Shown here in pieces: positions 15,552 to 18,335 of a DNA stretch of 18,335 bases; position 1 is the stretch's first letter, and every line of letters starts with the position of its first letter. Source of the DNA: Candidatus Zixiibacteriota bacterium (GTDB taxonomy: Bacteria; Zixibacteria; MSB-5A5; JAABVY01); the NCBI GenBank assembly GCA_011777135.1, contig JAABVY010000335.1, forward strand, positions 503 to 18,837, in the 5' to 3' direction. Below the pieces are notes generated by a model. The model saw only the letters and a list, made by a program, of their open reading frames with translations, was not told where the DNA came from and searched no databases. The position numbers were made by a program, and so were the translations under genes.

Positions 15552-15564
15552 GCGATCTGATCGC
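15552..15564. promoter_or_regulatory. 13-bp near-perfect palindrome, candidate operator
   Basis: GCGATC and GATCGC flank a single central T, giving a fully symmetric 13-base site in the divergent spacer about 150 bases upstream of the aminotransferase start. No matching second copy was noticed upstream of the MarR gene, so no regulator can be assigned. Confidence 0.35.
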
Positions 15565-15627
15565 CCAAACCAGCCCTTTTTGTATCCAGATGATTATTTC
15601 GTCATACCGGTTTTTGTAACATATATT

Positions 15628-15657
15628 AATATATAAGCAAATCACCTCAAATGTCAA
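15628..15657 (-). promoter_or_regulatory. Candidate sigma-70-type promoter for the aminotransferase gene
   Basis: On the minus strand a perfect TTGACA at 15657-15652 and TATATT at 15633-15628 are 18 bases apart. Transcription from here would give a leader of about 215 bases that contains both inverted repeats before the ATG at 15404. Confidence 0.5.
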
Positions 15658-15761
15658 TCAGTGATCCAAAAAAGTCAGAGCGTTGTAAAGAACTTGCCAT
15701 TTAAAGAAATTGATATATTTTCGCAATTACGTATCGAAGAACTGAAATATCGTGCGATATT

Positions 15762-15767
15762 TATAAT
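15762..15767 (+). promoter_or_regulatory. Candidate -10 element for the amidohydrolase-racemase operon
   Basis: A perfect TATAAT lies 34 bases upstream of the amidohydrolase ATG, which would give a leader of about 28 bases. No good -35 hexamer is seen at the usual spacing, so activator dependence or chance in AT-rich DNA are both possible. Confidence 0.35.
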
Positions 15768-15801
15768 ATATCTGAAGATGAGGATCCAGACAGGAGATAA
15801 G

Positions 15802-16944
15802 ATGGAAGTCAAGCTGGATGAGTTACTGGACCTGAGAAAGACATTGCACCGCAATGCAGAACTTTCCGGAAAGGAAGAGAAAACATCTGCACTGATTAAG
15901 GACTATTTGAATATATACCCTCCAGATAATGTCATCGATGGTCTGGGTGGTTATGGCCTCGGAGCTATCTACAAGAGTAAATCCGAAGGTCCCACAGTGT
16001 TAATCAGGTGTGATCTTGATGCTCTCCCGATTCCAGAATCAATAGACCTGGAATATTCTTCTCAAGCCGATGAAGTTTCGCATAAATGCGGGCATGACGG
16101 CCACATGACCATTGTGTCTGGTCTGGCGCAGGTTCTTCACAACACTCGACCCGAAAGAGGTAGGGTTGTGCTTTTGTATCAGCCGGGCGAAGAGGTGGGT
16201 AAAGGCGCTCAATGGGTACTTGATGACGAAAAGTTTTCACAAATCGCTCCCGATTATGTTTTTGCCTTACATAACCTCCCCGGATTTCCTCTGGGGCAGG
16301 TGATCTATCGAGAGGGTACCTTTGCCTCGGCCTCAAAAGGTCTGATAGTTGAACTTATGGGCGAGACCTCCCATGCCGCCGAGCCGCAGAAAGGCAAAAG
16401 CCCGGCAATGGCTGTGGCCCAATTAATTAATGGCTTCAGCGCGATTTCACAGTTTCATTCCGCCCTGAATGACGCCGCTCAGGTTACAGTTATTCATGCT
16501 CGGGTCGGTGAAAGAGCATTCGGAACATCGCCGGGATACGGGACTGTGATGGCAACCCTCAGGTCACATTCAGACGAGGTGATGGATAGAATTTCAGCAA
16601 AATGCGAGGATATGGTTAAGGGTCTCAGTAAGAGCTGGAATCTGAAGACCAAAATACAGTGGGATGAAATATTTCCATCTACAGTAAACGACAGCGAAAT
16701 GGTAAAATTAATTGCCCTGATAGCCAATGATCTTGGCTTAGATAAATTCGAGCAGCCCATACCATTTCCGTGGTCTGAGGATTTTGGTAATTTTACCGAC
16801 AGATACAAAGGAGCATTGATTGGTTTGGGAGCCGGAGAAAATCAACCAGCATTGCACCATCCAACGTATGATTTTCCAGATGATTTGATCATAATCGGCG
16901 TACAGTTATTTGAGGAGATCATTAGAAGACTGTTAAGTAAATGA
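15802..16944 (+). CDS. M20-family amidohydrolase (N-acyl-amino-acid deacylase/HipO type)
   Basis: A 380-residue metal-dependent hydrolase that should release an acyl or peptide-linked group from an amino acid in the cytoplasm. The M20D metal ligands are visible: C96, H98 and H101 in KCGHDGHM, the acid pair E130/E131 in GEEVGKGA, H157 in ALHNLPG and a late histidine (H352 or H353) in LHHPTYDFPDD. CDLDALP at 70-76 and TSHAAEP at 189-195 (dimerisation-domain histidine H191) are also typical, as is the late SEDFGNF. AGGAG at 15792-15796 is five bases from the ATG at 15802, which decides the start. The stop overlaps the next gene's ATG, so deacylase and racemase are made together. Hydrolysis of an N-acetyl amino acid made by the nearby acetyltransferase, or of an imported acyl amino acid, is a reasonable guess. 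Confidence 0.88.
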   Translation: MEVKLDELLDLRKTLHRNAELSGKEEKTSALIKDYLNIYPPDNVIDGLGGYGLGAIYKSKSEGPTVLIRCDLDALPIPESIDLEYSSQADEVSHKCGHDGHMTIVSGLAQVLHNTRPERGRVVLLYQPGEEVGKGAQWVLDDEKFSQIAPDYVFALHNLPGFPLGQVIYREGTFASASKGLIVELMGETSHAAEPQKGKSPAMAVAQLINGFSAISQFHSALNDAAQVTVIHARVGERAFGTSPGYGTVMATLRSHSDEVMDRISAKCEDMVKGLSKSWNLKTKIQWDEIFPSTVNDSEMVKLIALIANDLGLDKFEQPIPFPWSEDFGNFTDRYKGALIGLGAGENQPALHHPTYDFPDDLIIIGVQLFEEIIRRLLSK

Positions 16945-18155
16945 GTTATATTTCATCAGCATTACCGGAAAAGAAACGGCGCGAGATTTCGTTCCATACA
17001 TCGCGCATCGAACTAAGTCAGTCGGCCTTGAAGAAGAATATCAAGTTTCTTCAGAAGGTGATTGGGCCGCGTACTATCTTCTCGTCGGTCATAAAAGGCA
17101 ACGCTTACGGCCATAATATCCGAACTTTTGTGCCGCTTGCAGAGCAATGCGGTGTGAGGCATTTCTCTGTTTTCAGCGCCTATGAAGCGCTGATTGCCCA
17201 TCAAAGCCTGACCGAGAACAGTCATATAATGATTATGGGCGATTTATGTGCAAGCGCTCTTGAATGGGCGATTGAAAACCAGGTGTCGTTCTACATTTTT
17301 ACAGTGGAATGGCTGGAAAAGACCCTGGAAGCAGCTAAGAAATTCGGCAGACCGGCGCTTATTCACCTCGAGCTTGAGACCGGCATGTATCGTACCGGAC
17401 TGGCAGGGAAAGATCTTAACCGTGCTGTCAGAATAATTAAATCCAACCCTCAACACATGAAGGTTGAAGGGGTCTGCACCCATTATGCCGGCGCTGAAAG
17501 TATCAGTAATTATGTGCGAGTTCAGGAACAGATACATAGATTCAAAGAGACTGCACTCGATCTGGCCAGGAAGGGCCTGAAAATAAAGCTCTGGCACACC
17601 GCCTGTTCCGCAGCCGCCCTCAGATATCCGGATACGCGTATGGACCTTGTGCGGTTCGGAATTGCGCAGTATGGTTTCTGGCCTAATAAGGAAACGCAAA
17701 TGCATTATTTTATGCATAACGGAACTCCCCGCAGCAAGAAACAGCTCGATCCGTTGAAACGTGTGATGACATGGAAAAGCCGCATCATGAATATTAAAGA
17801 GGTCGCCAAAGGCGAGTTCATCGGCTACGGGACATCATATATGACCACCAGGAACCAGAAAATCGCCTCGGTTCCGATCGGATACTTCCACGGTTTTGCT
17901 CGGCAGTTAAGCAACCGCGGTTATGTTCTGGTACGGGGAAGGCGCGCCCAGGTGGTGGGGATTGTCAATATGAACATGATGATGATCGATGTCACCGATT
18001 TTCCGGAAGTCAATATCGGCGATGATGTCGTTATTATTGGATCCCAGAAAAAACAGCAGATTACGGTCGGATCATTCAGCGATCTGGCTCAGTTTCTGAA
18101 TTACGAAATTCTGGTCCGCCTGCCCGAGGAAATCCCGCGAATAGTTGTTCCGTAA
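16941..18155 (+). CDS. Alanine-racemase-like PLP enzyme, divergent
   Basis: A 404-residue fold-type III racemase with N-terminal barrel and C-terminal beta domain. The PLP lysine is K52 in VIKGNAYGH, the ETGMYRTG segment is at 146-153, HTACSAA at 219-225 and MDLVRFGIAQYG at 234-245 follow the family, and Y296 in GYGTSY is the second catalytic base. Two signatures depart from typical Alr: GYADG becomes GYFHG (314-318), and the CMD element becomes NMN (343-345). The catalytic pair is kept, so it is probably active, but perhaps on another amino acid than alanine. About 20 extra N-terminal residues precede the fold. The gene starts within the amidohydrolase stop (ATGA). It belongs to a different subfamily from the Orr-like enzyme in the same neighbourhood. 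Confidence 0.88.
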   Translation: MSYISSALPEKKRREISFHTSRIELSQSALKKNIKFLQKVIGPRTIFSSVIKGNAYGHNIRTFVPLAEQCGVRHFSVFSAYEALIAHQSLTENSHIMIMGDLCASALEWAIENQVSFYIFTVEWLEKTLEAAKKFGRPALIHLELETGMYRTGLAGKDLNRAVRIIKSNPQHMKVEGVCTHYAGAESISNYVRVQEQIHRFKETALDLARKGLKIKLWHTACSAAALRYPDTRMDLVRFGIAQYGFWPNKETQMHYFMHNGTPRSKKQLDPLKRVMTWKSRIMNIKEVAKGEFIGYGTSYMTTRNQKIASVPIGYFHGFARQLSNRGYVLVRGRRAQVVGIVNMNMMMIDVTDFPEVNIGDDVVIIGSQKKQQITVGSFSDLAQFLNYEILVRLPEEIPRIVVP

Positions 18156-18181
18156 TTGATTCATCCATAATCCCTCTTTTT

Positions 18182-18213
18182 GATAAAGATTGCATCAAGC
18201 GGTAATCTTTATT
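18182..18213. repeat. AT-rich inverted repeat after the racemase gene
   Basis: GATAAAGATT at 18182-18191 and AATCTTTATT at 18204-18213 pair over 10 bases (nine Watson-Crick and one G-T) around a 12-base loop. No T run follows on either strand, so it is only a weak candidate for a terminator or a 3' stabilising hairpin. Confidence 0.35.
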
Positions 18214-18327
18214 GAGTTCTAAGATTCAGATTTATCACAGATTTTGATTTTTTCTAAAACCGGGGAGTACTCATTTTTGTTATAGAGACAGTACCGAAAG
18301 TGATTACCTATTCTTGAATCATTAAAA

Positions 18328-18333
18328 AAGGAG
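18328..18333 (+). promoter_or_regulatory. Ribosome-binding site of a gene beginning beyond the right edge
   Basis: The window ends in AAAAAAGGAGCA. AAGGAG is a near-perfect Shine-Dalgarno site with no ATG inside the window, so a plus-strand gene probably starts within about ten bases past the end. The 180 bases after 18155 otherwise hold no gene. Confidence 0.45.
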
Positions 18334-18335
18334 CA

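Larger units (their letters stand above)
15405..15801. other. Divergent intergenic region between aminotransferase and amidohydrolase genes
   Basis: This AT-rich 397-base spacer holds no convincing gene. A frame from 15661 runs in phase into the amidohydrolase, but its 47 extra residues have no family character and a strong ribosome-binding site supports the ATG at 15802. The region contains candidate promoters for both directions and two perfect inverted repeats, entered separately. Confidence 0.6.

Noticed and set aside
15661..15801. An N-terminal extension of the amidohydrolase from a GTG at 15661.
   Set aside because: The extension has no family character, crosses a candidate -10 element, and the ATG at 15802 has an excellent ribosome-binding site.

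Overview
The window shows a Gram-negative (diderm) bacterium of moderate GC content. It encodes an outer-membrane beta-barrel, a lipoprotein with an SPII-type signal and several exported proteins, with densely packed genes and Shine-Dalgarno starts. No rRNA, tRNA, CRISPR array, insertion sequence or phage gene was recognised. I cannot name a taxon from the sequence alone. The gene content would fit an environmental lineage such as the FCB group or a related candidate phylum, but that is inference.

Region 1 (1-1244, plus strand) holds the 3' part of a PP2C/SpoIIE-type (RsbU-like) serine phosphatase, followed by an overlapping response-regulator receiver protein. Together they look like the end of a signalling operon that enters from the left.

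Region 2 (6389 down to 1241, minus strand) is a compact four-gene operon of envelope proteins: an OMP85/D15-type beta-barrel, a lipoprotein with protein-kinase-like motifs (HxDxxxxN and DFG), an unrecognised exported protein, and an exported PAP2-type phosphatase. The genes are 9 to 21 bases apart. A kinase-like and a phosphatase-like protein outside the cytoplasm beside a barrel make this the most unusual part of the left half.

Region 3 (6655-9482, plus strand) encodes a CPA2 cation:proton antiporter with a C-terminal RCK/TrkA module, then an FabG-like short-chain dehydrogenase.

Region 4 (9642-18155) looks like an amino-acid (probably D-amino-acid or diamino-acid) metabolism cluster. On the plus strand are a MarR regulator, a GNAT acetyltransferase, an ornithine/alanine-racemase-family PLP enzyme and a sodium:solute symporter, tightly coupled. 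A convergent class III aminotransferase with a long N-terminal extension follows. Divergent from it are an M20 amidohydrolase and a divergent alanine-racemase-like enzyme that overlap by ATGA. Import, racemisation, transamination, N-acetylation and deacylation of one amino acid would fit, but substrate and direction are not visible in the sequence. The 397-base divergent spacer at 15405-15801 carries promoter-like elements and two perfect inverted repeats. The right edge ends on a ribosome-binding site for a gene that starts just outside the window.
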